Positions 55,637 through 63,295 of a stretch of 64,000 nucleotides of DNA are shown in pieces; the stretch's first letter is position 1; the number at the start of each line of letters is the position of its first letter. The stretch is from an uncultured Ectothiorhodospiraceae bacterium (GTDB lineage: Bacteria > Pseudomonadota > Gammaproteobacteria > Nitrococcales > Nitrococcaceae). The stretch is from assembly GCA_913061005.1 (NCBI GenBank), contig CAJXSH010000005.1:1-64000 (forward strand), given 5' to 3'. The position numbers and the translations under genes are program-made. Under the pieces are notes generated by a model. The model ran no database searches, had not been told where the DNA came from, and saw only the letters and a list, made by a program, of their open reading frames with translations.

Positions 55637-56926
55637 ATGGAAGTCGCCATTGTGGTGGTCCTTTTGCTGGCCATGATCGTGGCCGGTGCGCCGATCTTCC
55701 TTGCGCTCGGGGCCGCCGGGTTGCTGGGGCTTTATCTGGAGCGCGGCGGACTGGCGCTGTTCTTCGCCCCCACCTCGGCGTTCGGACAGCTCAATAGCTT
55801 TGAGCTCATCGCCCTGCCGCTTTTCATTCTCATGGGCAATTTTCTCGCGGCCACACCCATTGGCAGCTATCTTTTTCACGCCGCGGTGTGCTGGCTGAGT
55901 TGGCTGCGCGGTGGCCTGGCCATTGCATCGGTCGGGGCATCGGCACTGTTCGGTGCGGTCAGCGGCGTGAGCATTGCCGGTGTCGCCGCGGTCGGCGGCA
56001 TTGCCGTGCCCGAGATGCTAAAGCGCGGCTACTCCCGCCCCCTCGCCTCGGGGGCGGTGGTCAGCGCCGGGGCGCTGGCCATGCTCATCCCGCCAAGTGT
56101 GCCGTTTATCATCTACGGGGCGGTCTCCGGGGTTTCGGTGGCCGATCTTTTCATTGGCGGTATCGTGCCGGGGCTGGCCCTGGCGACGGCGCTTTCGGCC
56201 TATATCTATTTTCGGGTGCTGAGAAACCCCCACGAGGCACCGGCCAACGAGACGGCCATTTCATGGCGCGAGCGGGTCAAAAGCCTCGGGGGCATCTGGC
56301 ATGCGGCGGTATTGATCATCGCCGTGCTCGGGTCGATCTATACCGGCGTGGCCACCCCCAGCGAAGCGGCCGCGGTGGGGGCGGTGGGGGCGTTTCTCAT
56401 CGCCGCGGTGATCTTCCGGGCGCTGCCGCCGAAACGCATCGGCGAGATTCTCTTGCAAACGGCGAAGGTCAGTGGCGCGATCCTGCTGATCATGGCCTGC
56501 GCCAAGATCTTCGGGGACTACATGAACTTCATGCGCGTCCCGCAGATGCTCACCGATGCGCTGACCGCCACCGACCTGCCGCCGTGGGCGATTTTCACCG
56601 CCATTATGATCTTGCTCGTTCTACTTGGCATGCTCGTCGATGCGGTTTCCCTCATCGTGGTGACCACGCCCATCCTGCTGCCCCTGGTCACGGCGTTGGG
56701 CTATGACCCGCTGTGGTTTGGCATCGTGCTTGTGATGAACCTCGAGATCGCCGTGGTCACGCCCCCGGTGGGGCTGAACCTCTACGCGCTCCGCGGCGTC
56801 TGTCCGCAACTGTCGGTGGAAGAGATCATCGCAAGCGTTGTGCCGTTTGTTCTGGTTCAGTTCGCAGTACTCATGCTTTTCGTGTTGGTTCCGGAAATCA
56901 GTCTCTGGTTGCCGGGGCTGCTTTAG
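55637..56926 (+). CDS. dctM: TRAP transporter large permease (DctM family)
   Basis: Large membrane subunit, 429 aa, with about twelve helices. Family patterns GSSALFGAVSGVSIAGVAAVGGI-like region, LIPPSVPFIIYGAVSGVSVADLFIGGIVPG and PPVGLNLYALRGV are visible. It starts immediately after the CoA-transferase stop. It forms a Na+-driven secondary importer with the binding protein and small permease downstream. Confidence 0.94.
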   Translation: MEVAIVVVLLLAMIVAGAPIFLALGAAGLLGLYLERGGLALFFAPTSAFGQLNSFELIALPLFILMGNFLAATPIGSYLFHAAVCWLSWLRGGLAIASVGASALFGAVSGVSIAGVAAVGGIAVPEMLKRGYSRPLASGAVVSAGALAMLIPPSVPFIIYGAVSGVSVADLFIGGIVPGLALATALSAYIYFRVLRNPHEAPANETAISWRERVKSLGGIWHAAVLIIAVLGSIYTGVATPSEAAAVGAVGAFLIAAVIFRALPPKRIGEILLQTAKVSGAILLIMACAKIFGDYMNFMRVPQMLTDALTATDLPPWAIFTAIMILLVLLGMLVDAVSLIVVTTPILLPLVTALGYDPLWFGIVLVMNLEIAVVTPPVGLNLYALRGVCPQLSVEEIIASVVPFVLVQFAVLMLFVLVPEISLWLPGLL

Positions 56927-56958
56927 TTCGGGAAAAAAGAGAGAGAGAGGAGAGATCG

Positions 56959-58005
56959 ATGACCATCAAACGACGGGATTTTCTCAAGTATTCCGGCACC
57001 CTGGGGGCGGCCGCGGCGGTTGCCGGCCCGACGGCGCTTTGGTCGCCCTGGGCGCGGGCGCAGCAGACGTTCACCGGTGTGACCTATCTGCCCCAGTCCT
57101 ACAAGGCGCTGTCCTACGGCTCGAACGGGTTCGTGGACTTTCTCAAAAGCGAGGGCAGCGATGTTTTCAATGTCGAGTTCTATGACTCGGGACAGCTTCT
57201 CAAGGCCGATGAGCAGCTGCCGGCACTGCGGGCGGGGAACATCGATTTCATGTTCCACACCACCTCGTATGTGACCCGTTCGCTGCCGATTCTTGGCATT
57301 ACCGGGCTGCCCGGTGTGGTGGGTGAGCTCTACCGCAACCCCGAGCGCCTTGCCATGGGGTCGCCGTTGTTCGAGCTCATCAACGAAGAGTTGGGCAAGG
57401 AGGATCTGCACATGATCTCGGCCGGCCGGGGCATCCTCGAGCCAGAGTATATCTGGAGCGGGCCGGACAACCCGGTCCGATCGCTGGAGGATCTGCGCGG
57501 CAAGAAGGTGCGAATCGTCAGCTTCGAGGCCACTCAGGCGCTTGAGGCCTATGACGTGGCGGCGGTGCGGATTCCCTCATCCGAGACCTACGTCGCGCTG
57601 CAGCGTGGCACCATCGATGCAGCCATCATGAATATCTCGACGGTGGTCGGCCGCAGCCTCCAGGAGCAGTACGCGTATTGCTACAAACTGCCCACGACGG
57701 CATTTACCGTCGCGCCGTTCGTGCTCAAACGCACCTGGGAGAACATGGGCTCGGAGCAACGTGAGCTGCTTGAGGCCGCGGGTCGGTGGTATGACGATAA
57801 TTTCGCCAGCCACTGCAACGATGTCATCTATGGTCAGGAGTACTGGCCGTTGATGGCGGATGCCGGTATCGAGATGATCGAGCCCTCGGGCGAGGATCTG
57901 CAGGCGCTCTCGCAAGCGGCTCAGTCGGTCCGCGATGCCTGGGTCGAAGAGGTCGGCACCGAGGTGGGTGAACGGGCCATTGCACTGGCCATGGGCGAGG
58001 CATGA
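56959..58005 (+). CDS. dctP: TRAP transporter substrate-binding protein (DctP family), Tat-type signal
   Basis: Periplasmic binding protein, 348 aa, with a twin-arginine-like signal (KRRDFLKYSG) ending near ARAQQ. The core RGKKVRIVSFEATQALEAYDVAAVRIPSSETYVALQRGTIDA region holds the conserved Arg that clamps a carboxylate ligand. ATG at 56959 follows GGAGAG. Unlike most TRAP operons, this gene sits between the large and small permease genes. It overlaps dctQ by ATGA. Confidence 0.93.
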   Translation: MTIKRRDFLKYSGTLGAAAAVAGPTALWSPWARAQQTFTGVTYLPQSYKALSYGSNGFVDFLKSEGSDVFNVEFYDSGQLLKADEQLPALRAGNIDFMFHTTSYVTRSLPILGITGLPGVVGELYRNPERLAMGSPLFELINEELGKEDLHMISAGRGILEPEYIWSGPDNPVRSLEDLRGKKVRIVSFEATQALEAYDVAAVRIPSSETYVALQRGTIDAAIMNISTVVGRSLQEQYAYCYKLPTTAFTVAPFVLKRTWENMGSEQRELLEAAGRWYDDNFASHCNDVIYGQEYWPLMADAGIEMIEPSGEDLQALSQAAQSVRDAWVEEVGTEVGERAIALAMGEA

Positions 58006-58550
58006 CCGGCAGTCACTCGGTAATAATGGCTCAACCTCCGCGCCTGTGGCGGAGGTTGAGCCAGTTGCTCATTGTCGGCGGCCAGGTGGTGCTGGCTTTC
58101 ATGGCGTTGACGATTTTCTACGACGCGATGATGCGGCATTTCTTTGCCATGCCCACCAGCTGGAGTCTGGAGGTCAATCAGTTTTTGCTCGTCTACCTGG
58201 GGCTGGCCACCGCCGGTGAAATCCAGCGCGATGAGTCGCATATCCGTATTGAATTCTTTGCCAATCACCTGCCCTGGCGGGTAAGAACGGTTCTGGAGGC
58301 CTTCGTGGCCGCGGTGGGGGTGGCCTTTTGTGCGGTGCTCGCCTGGCGTGGCGGGATCATCGCCTGGCAAGCCTTTGAATATGGCGAGCGGGTCTCGAGC
58401 GCATTCGGAACCCCCCTGGTGTTTCCGTATTCCATCATTCCTCTTGGATTCACCATGCTGGGGATTCAGTTTGCGATCCAGTTCTTCGCCAAGGGCCATG
58501 CGGCGGTGGTCGGGGATCACGCGACACGGACGGGTCACGGCAATGCTTGA
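58002..58550 (+). CDS. dctQ: TRAP transporter small permease (DctQ family)
   Basis: Small membrane subunit, 182 aa, with four helices and the DctQ pattern (FYDAMMRHFFAMPTSWSLEVNQFLLVYLG, DESHIRIEFFANHLP). Start overlaps the binding-protein stop by ATGA; its end overlaps the lyase gene by 8 bp. Confidence 0.92.
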   Translation: MTGSHSVIMAQPPRLWRRLSQLLIVGGQVVLAFMALTIFYDAMMRHFFAMPTSWSLEVNQFLLVYLGLATAGEIQRDESHIRIEFFANHLPWRVRTVLEAFVAAVGVAFCAVLAWRGGIIAWQAFEYGERVSSAFGTPLVFPYSIIPLGFTMLGIQFAIQFFAKGHAAVVGDHATRTGHGNA

Positions 58551-59469
58551 GCGTATCGAGCCGGTGGAAATCGTCGAGGTCGCCCCGCGGGATGGCTTCC
58601 AGTCGATCCGCGAGCCCATCGGTACCGAGGCGAAGATCGAGATGATCAATGCCCTGGCCCGGGCGGGCTGTCAGCGTATCGAGGCGGGATCATTCGTCAG
58701 CCCGAAGGCGATCCCGCAGATGGCCGACATGGGGGCGATCGCCGCGGGGATCGAACGCCCGGCGCAGGTCCGCTTCATGGTGCTTGTGCCCAACCGCAAG
58801 GGCATTGAGCTTGCGCTTGCAAATGGGTTTGATGAGTTCGGCTACGTGCTCTCGGTCTCGGAATCCCATAACCAGAACAATGTCCGCCGCAGCGTGGATG
58901 ATTCGATGCAAGACTTGGCCAGTCTTGTGGACTGGCTTTCGGCCCAGGGCAAGGGCTGGCGGCTCAGGGTCAATCTGGCTACCAGTTTTGATTGCCCGTT
59001 TGACGGGCGGCAGTCGCTGCAAGCCCTCACCGCCCGGGTGCGCGAGGTACAGTCCATCATTAGCGATGCCGAAATCGCCCTTTGTGATACCACCGGGCGC
59101 GCCAACCCCCGGCAGGTGGCCGAGGCCTTTGCCCGGGTGCAGGCGGACAGCCCGGATGGCCGCACCCGATGGGCCTTTCATGGTCATGACACCTACGGGC
59201 TGGGGGTGGCCAACGCCCTGGCCGCCTATGAAGCGGGTGTGCGGCGATTCGATGCCGCCGCAGCCGGGCTTGGTGGTTGTCCATTCGCGCCGGGCGCCAC
59301 CGGCAATACCGCCACGGAAGACCTGGTTTTCGCCTTCGAGGCGTGTGGTATCAAAACAGGGATTGATATCGACCGTCTGACTGCGATCGCCGATCGGATT
59401 GCCGCTATCCCCGGCGGTGTAGTGGCAAGCCACATCCGGCATGTGCCAAGGGAGCGGCTGCACGCGTAG
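58543..59469 (+). CDS. Hydroxymethylglutaryl-CoA lyase-family enzyme
   Basis: DRE-TIM aldolase-type lyase, 308 aa. Metal and catalytic sites: Arg16-Asp17 in EVAPRDGFQ, His213 and His215 in FHGHDTYG, and the HMG-CoA lyase signature GLGGCPFAPGATGN with catalytic Cys246. The family cleaves HMG-CoA to acetoacetate and acetyl-CoA; related members act on citramalyl-CoA or other 3-hydroxy-3-methyl acyl-CoAs. Last gene of the cluster. Leucine-degradation genes are absent here, so the substrate is probably the CoA-ester made by the linked CoA-transferase. Confidence 0.9.
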   Translation: MLERIEPVEIVEVAPRDGFQSIREPIGTEAKIEMINALARAGCQRIEAGSFVSPKAIPQMADMGAIAAGIERPAQVRFMVLVPNRKGIELALANGFDEFGYVLSVSESHNQNNVRRSVDDSMQDLASLVDWLSAQGKGWRLRVNLATSFDCPFDGRQSLQALTARVREVQSIISDAEIALCDTTGRANPRQVAEAFARVQADSPDGRTRWAFHGHDTYGLGVANALAAYEAGVRRFDAAAAGLGGCPFAPGATGNTATEDLVFAFEACGIKTGIDIDRLTAIADRIAAIPGGVVASHIRHVPRERLHA

Positions 59470-59484
59470 CCGGTCGGGCCGGGC

Positions 59485-59868
59485 CTAGGATCCGGGCGCG
59501 TCGGCGGAATAGGCCCAGAGGGTTTCAAGATCGATCACGGCCAGCGTCTCTTCGTGGGTGGCGGCCAAATCGACGGGCGGTGCAACCCCCGCTCGATGGG
59601 CCTCCAGCCAGCGGCCGGCGCACAGGCACCAACGGTCGCCGGGCTTGAGTCCCGGGAAGTCCGTAAACGGGATGGGGGCGGTCAGATCGTTGCCACGGCT
59701 GCGCGAGAAACTCAAAAAGGCCTCGGTGACAATGGCGCAGACGGTATGCATGCCGCCATCGGCATGGCCGGTGTTACAGCAACCATCCCGATAGAACCCC
59801 GTCATCGGATCCATCCCGCAGGTCTCGAGCGGTTGGCCCAATACATTGGTGCTGGCGAATTGTTCCAT
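59485..59868 (-). CDS. DUF2237 family protein
   Basis: Protein of 127 aa matching DUF2237: NVLGQPLETCGMDPMTGFYRDGCCNTG, HTVCAIVTEAFLSFSRSRGNDL and PGDRWCLCAGRW. Several conserved cysteines suggest metal or cluster binding, but function is unknown. Convergent with the lyase gene (15-bp gap) and 33 bp downstream of the phosphatase gene on the same strand. Confidence 0.88.
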   Translation of the reverse strand: MEQFASTNVLGQPLETCGMDPMTGFYRDGCCNTGHADGGMHTVCAIVTEAFLSFSRSRGNDLTAPIPFTDFPGLKPGDRWCLCAGRWLEAHRAGVAPPVDLAATHEETLAVIDLETLWAYSADAPGS

Positions 59869-59901
59869 GGCTGCACCGTAACCGGTCGCGGGGGTTCGCC
59901 G

Positions 59902-60627
59902 CTAGTCGATGCCGCGGTGGGTGCCGCGTGCATCGGCGTCGAGATGCGTGGTGTCGTTAAACCGCTGAATCCGGCAATGGTAGGAGTTGAGCGCGCCGGC
60001 CGATGCCGTCTGGCGGTGATAGGCCTTGCGATTGATGTGGAATTCAAAGATCGCGGTGTTCCCCGGCCGGATGCCCCAGACACGCGGCGTGCCAAGCAGC
60101 GCGGCGATGAGATACTGCAGAAAGCCGCCATGGGTGATGCCCACGACGGCCTGTTGATCATCGTGGTTGTTGATGAGCTGATCGATTGCCGATCGTGCCC
60201 GGTTTGATCGTTGTTGCAGTGGCTCGGCGTCGGGCACGGCATCCCAGTCGCGGTGTTGGGCAAAGTGGCGCGCCACATCCGGGTGCTGGGCTTCGAGTTC
60301 GGCCCAGGTATGACCCGAGAAAACACCCACATCGTATTCGCGCAGCGCCTCCAGGGTCTCAACGGGCTGTCCAATGGCCGCGGCGAGCGGTTGGGCGGTG
60401 GCCTGGGCCCGCCCCAGCGGTGAGCTGTAGACCACGACCGGGTTGGCCGATGGATGCGTCGAGTGCGGTGGTTGGCCGATCTCGGCGCCGAGGTATCCGG
60501 CGACCGCCTCGGCCAACCGCGCCGTCTGGGCATGGCCAAGCGCGCTGAGCGGGAAATCACTATGCCCTTGCCAGCGTCCTTCGTGGTTGGCCGTGGTCTG
60601 GGCGTGGCGGATGAGTAGGAGTTTCAT
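59902..60627 (-). CDS. Histidine phosphatase family protein
   Basis: Phosphoglycerate-mutase-like phosphatase, 241 aa. Catalytic RHAQT motif at 7-11 (LLIRHAQTTANHEGRWQGH), SSPLGRAQATA, acidic Glu in LREYDVGVFSGHTW and the second His in GITHGGFLQYL are intact. It may act on small phosphorylated metabolites. ATG at 60627 is preceded by GGAG-like sequence further out. Confidence 0.88.
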   Translation of the reverse strand: MKLLLIRHAQTTANHEGRWQGHSDFPLSALGHAQTARLAEAVAGYLGAEIGQPPHSTHPSANPVVVYSSPLGRAQATAQPLAAAIGQPVETLEALREYDVGVFSGHTWAELEAQHPDVARHFAQHRDWDAVPDAEPLQQRSNRARSAIDQLINNHDDQQAVVGITHGGFLQYLIAALLGTPRVWGIRPGNTAIFEFHINRKAYHRQTASAGALNSYHCRIQRFNDTTHLDADARGTHRGID

Positions 60628-60670
60628 GAATGGTGGATGGGCCAGGCGCGATCGGGCACCAACGCCGGAT

Positions 60671-60719
60671 TGGCTCCCCGGGACGGATTCGAACCGCCGA
60701 CCCAGTGATTAACAGTCAT
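60671..60719 (-). other. 3' fragment of tRNA-Asn, likely integration-site scar
   Basis: On the minus strand the sequence runs from the anticodon loop CTGTTAA (anticodon GTT) through the T-arm GGCGGTTCGAATCCGTC and 3' acceptor strand to GCCA. The 5' half (acceptor 5' strand, D-arm, first part of the anticodon stem) is missing; AT-rich sequence (about 60718-60775) is there instead. This is the expected remnant of a tyrosine-recombinase attachment site. No integrase gene is present. The 189-bp interval 60628-60816 holds nothing else recognisable. Confidence 0.85.
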
Positions 60720-60816
60720 AGAACATAATGATCAATTTATTGTTGCAATAGGGTAAAGGCCAATTATAACAATGCTTTGAGTCATATCACCTGACGTAAG
60801 CTCCCTCGCGAGCACC

Positions 60817-61119
60817 CTACGGACGTATGCAGACAGGGGCACCGGCGATGAGGAGCAGCCCGCTGATGGCCAGCATCACCGTGAGCGTGCCTGCATTGCG
60901 CGGGCCAAGAGACTCGGTCAGCCGGGGACCGACGACAACCGCGGCGATAAAGCTTAGGAAAGGGAGTGCGCCGATAAACCCCGCCGCCGTTGTATCGAGC
61001 CCGAGGTCTTCGCGAATGATCGGCATGAAAAGTCCGAGGACAAACCGCGCGAGGCCGTAGGTGATGGCAATAATGCCCGCCCCCAGAAGGCCCATCCCCG
61101 CAACGGATACCTGACGCAT
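60817..61119 (-). pseudogene. Truncated MFS transporter (N-terminal fragment)
   Basis: Reading frame of 100 codons covering roughly the first three membrane helices of an MFS permease (YGLARFVLGLFMPIIREDLGL and GALPFLSFIAAVVVGPRL). Full MFS proteins are about 400 aa. The frame ends in unrelated sequence 98 bp from the tRNA-Asn fragment, so the rest was probably lost in the same recombination. Likely non-functional. Confidence 0.8.
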
Positions 61120-61219
61120 ACCGGCCTCGCCTGTTCATGTGCGGGAGTGACTGACCGCCCTGTCGGGCTGGACAGCAGGCAGGCCGAAGCGTTCAGCCCC
61201 GCCGGCAGTTTAGCGGAGA

Positions 61220-61639
61220 TCAGGCCTGGGCGGCTGTTGCCTGGGCACGGGCCCGAATCTGTTTGACCATGGCCACGAAGCCGTCGTGTCGGTTGGGCGT
61301 GAGCTGTTGGCCAAGCCCGAGACGCTCGAAGAGCCCCTCGATACACAGCTCCAGGATTTCCTGTGCGGTTTTCCCGGAATAGGTCTTCATCAGGATGGCG
61401 ACGAGGCCTTTGACAATGAAGGCGTCACCGTCGGCCTGAAAATGCAGTCGTGGCGGCTGCTCCTCGCCGGTCTCGCTCACGAGCCAGACGTTGCTGGTGC
61501 AGCCCTCGACCCGGTTGTCCTCGGTGCGTTCCTCCTCGGGGAACGGCGGGAGGTCCTCGCCGAGGTCGATCAGAAGCTGATAGCGGTCTTCCCAATTATT
61601 GAGAAACTCGAACGTGTCGACCAGTCTCTGCAGATCCAT
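61220..61639 (-). CDS. sufE: Cysteine desulfuration protein SufE
   Basis: Sulfur-acceptor protein for cysteine desulfurase SufS, 139 aa, full length. The persulfide-carrying Cys47 is in RVEGCTSNVWL, and IVKGLVAILMKTYSGKTAQEI and LGLGQQLTPNRHDGF are typical. No sufS or sufBCD gene is adjacent. Preceding promoter region is short. Confidence 0.95.
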   Translation of the reverse strand: MDLQRLVDTFEFLNNWEDRYQLLIDLGEDLPPFPEEERTEDNRVEGCTSNVWLVSETGEEQPPRLHFQADGDAFIVKGLVAILMKTYSGKTAQEILELCIEGLFERLGLGQQLTPNRHDGFVAMVKQIRARAQATAAQA

Positions 61640-61704
61640 TGAGGCTCTCCGGACGTGGCCCCATGGCGTTCCGACAACGGTAACACGAGGTGGTGGGCCG
61701 GCGC

Positions 61705-62427
61705 CTAGGTCAACTGATCGGCAAGGTAGATCCGGAGGCGCTGGGCGGCGTTGAGCAGATGCCGTTGGGAGGCAAGCCGCGCCGCCTCTGCATTGCCTGC
61801 GGCAATGGCCGCCTCGATGGCCTCGTGCTCCTGCTGTACCTCTGCCATGAGCGACTCCGCCTGCCTGGCCGTGTTGGTTCGCGCCTTGCGAATGAAGCCG
61901 CGAACCCGGTTTTCGAGAAAGTCTCCGAAGTCGATGAAATACTCGTTGTGCGTGGCCTTGAGGATGGCGCGATGGAAGGCGACGTCCTCCGAGACGCCAT
62001 CCTCGCGGGCGTCAACCGCTCGAGCCAGTGCTCGCAGTGCACCGTTGATCGCGGCAAGATCCCTGTCGGTCCGGCGCTGCGCGGCATAACCCGCAGCGGC
62101 GGATTCGACCGACACCAGAAACTCGATCAGTTCGGAGAGGTTTTCGCCATCGCCGAGGTCGGCATCCAGCCGGAATACACTGCTGCCCTCCGGATTGACA
62201 AACTGCCCCAGCCCCTGATGCGAGATCACCAGCCCGTCGGACTTGAGCAGCGAGATCGCCTCGCGGATCACCGAACGGCTGACGCCATACATCTCGCCCA
62301 ATACGGCCTGGGTGGGGAGTTGCTCACCGGGCTCGAACCGCCCATCCGCGATGCTGGCCCGCAGCCGTCTTGCAATGATTGCCGGCAGCCCCCCGGGCCG
62401 CTGTATCGGTTGTTCGCCCCCGGACAT
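61705..62427 (-). CDS. FadR-type GntR transcriptional regulator
   Basis: Regulator of 240 aa: winged HTH (about 15-85; LPTQAVLGEMYGVSRSVIREAISLLKSDGLV) plus FCD domain (about 95-230). The HTH resembles PdhR/LldR-type regulators. It follows the SDR gene by 35 bp on the same strand, and divergent to both lies an E1 alpha gene. It could control this cluster, and possibly the TTGGTCTGACCAA site upstream of glcD (speculative). Confidence 0.88.
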   Translation of the reverse strand: MSGGEQPIQRPGGLPAIIARRLRASIADGRFEPGEQLPTQAVLGEMYGVSRSVIREAISLLKSDGLVISHQGLGQFVNPEGSSVFRLDADLGDGENLSELIEFLVSVESAAAGYAAQRRTDRDLAAINGALRALARAVDAREDGVSEDVAFHRAILKATHNEYFIDFGDFLENRVRGFIRKARTNTARQAESLMAEVQQEHEAIEAAIAAGNAEAARLASQRHLLNAAQRLRIYLADQLT

Positions 62428-62462
62428 CAGCGTCTCTATGCTCCTCTTGTGCGTGCGGGATC

Positions 62463-63206
62463 TCAGCTGTGAAGATATAACCCGCCATTCACCTGTAATG
62501 TCTCCCCGGTCATAAAAGCAGCTGCCGGGCTGGAGAGAAACACCGCCACATCCGCCACTTCCTCGGCGGAACCCAATCGCCCGAGCGGTGTTGCTGCAAT
62601 CATTGCCTCTCTGCGGCCGGTGTCAAGCGCGCGCACCATTCCGGTGTCGATCAGCCCCGGTGATATGTTATTTACGCGCGTATGCGGCGCCAGTTCCTGC
62701 GCGAGGCTGCGTGTCAGGGTGAGCACGCCCCCTTTGGCGGCCGCGTAGGGCGTATGTGACACGCTGCCACGGTGGCCGGCAAGGGAGGCAATGTTGATCA
62801 CGGCACTGCCTTTGGCCAGCAGGGGCCGCAATGCCTGTACCGTGTAGAAAACGCCATCAAGGTTGACCGCCAGACTGCGGCGCCAGGCGGTTTCGTCCAC
62901 CGTTTCAAGGTGCAGTTCTTCGTACAGGCCGGCGCAGCAGATGACGGTGTCGACCTGACCGAGATGGTGTTCACAGACCGTTGCCACCGCCCGGGCCGCC
63001 TCCATTGAGGTAACGTCATGCGCCGTCACGGTGATTCGGGCATGGGCGGGCAGACGGTTGCGAACCTCATCCAGACGGGTGGCGTTGAGGTCGGTCAGCA
63101 CCAGCCTGGCGCCGGCGGCGGCGTAGCGCTGCGCCATGGCAAAGCCGATTTCTCCGGCAGCACCGGTGATAACGACGCGTTCTGATTGAGCAGGATGCGT
63201 GCTCAC
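62463..63206 (-). CDS. Short-chain dehydrogenase/reductase
   Basis: Classical SDR of 247 aa: cofactor loop VVITGAAGEIGFAMA, Asp in LVLTDLNA (suggesting NAD), catalytic Ser in NIASLAGHRG and Tyr-x3-Lys in YAAAKGG; C-terminal MTGETLQVNGGLYL is typical. The start is GTG at 63206 with GGAG upstream; the longer open frame to 63350 overlaps the divergent gene. Substrate unknown; linked to a 2-oxoacid or acetoin dehydrogenase E1-type gene. Confidence 0.86.
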   Translation of the reverse strand: MSTHPAQSERVVITGAAGEIGFAMAQRYAAAGARLVLTDLNATRLDEVRNRLPAHARITVTAHDVTSMEAARAVATVCEHHLGQVDTVICCAGLYEELHLETVDETAWRRSLAVNLDGVFYTVQALRPLLAKGSAVINIASLAGHRGSVSHTPYAAAKGGVLTLTRSLAQELAPHTRVNNISPGLIDTGMVRALDTGRREAMIAATPLGRLGSAEEVADVAVFLSSPAAAFMTGETLQVNGGLYLHS

Positions 63207-63239
63207 GATGGCTCTCCTCGCTGTGCTTTGACGGTTATG

Positions 63240-63264
63240 TTTGTATGATAATCTGATCCACAAA
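63240..63264. promoter_or_regulatory. Imperfect inverted repeat in the SDR/E1 divergent promoter
   Basis: TTTGT and ACAAA arms flank an inner ATGAT...GATC pattern, centred in the 89-bp region between the SDR and E1 alpha start codons. A possible site for the linked GntR regulator. Confidence 0.35.
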
Positions 63265-63295
63265 AGCAACGAGTAGGCCGGAGAGAGCAGAGCCC

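Noticed and set aside
54422-55879. 485-codon minus-strand frame opposite the CoA-transferase gene
   Set aside because: Antisense shadow; the plus-strand protein has all family motifs including the catalytic Asp.
60817-61119. MFS fragment considered as a complete small membrane protein
   Set aside because: It covers only the N-terminal part of a known 12-helix family and stops in unrelated DNA beside a tRNA scar.
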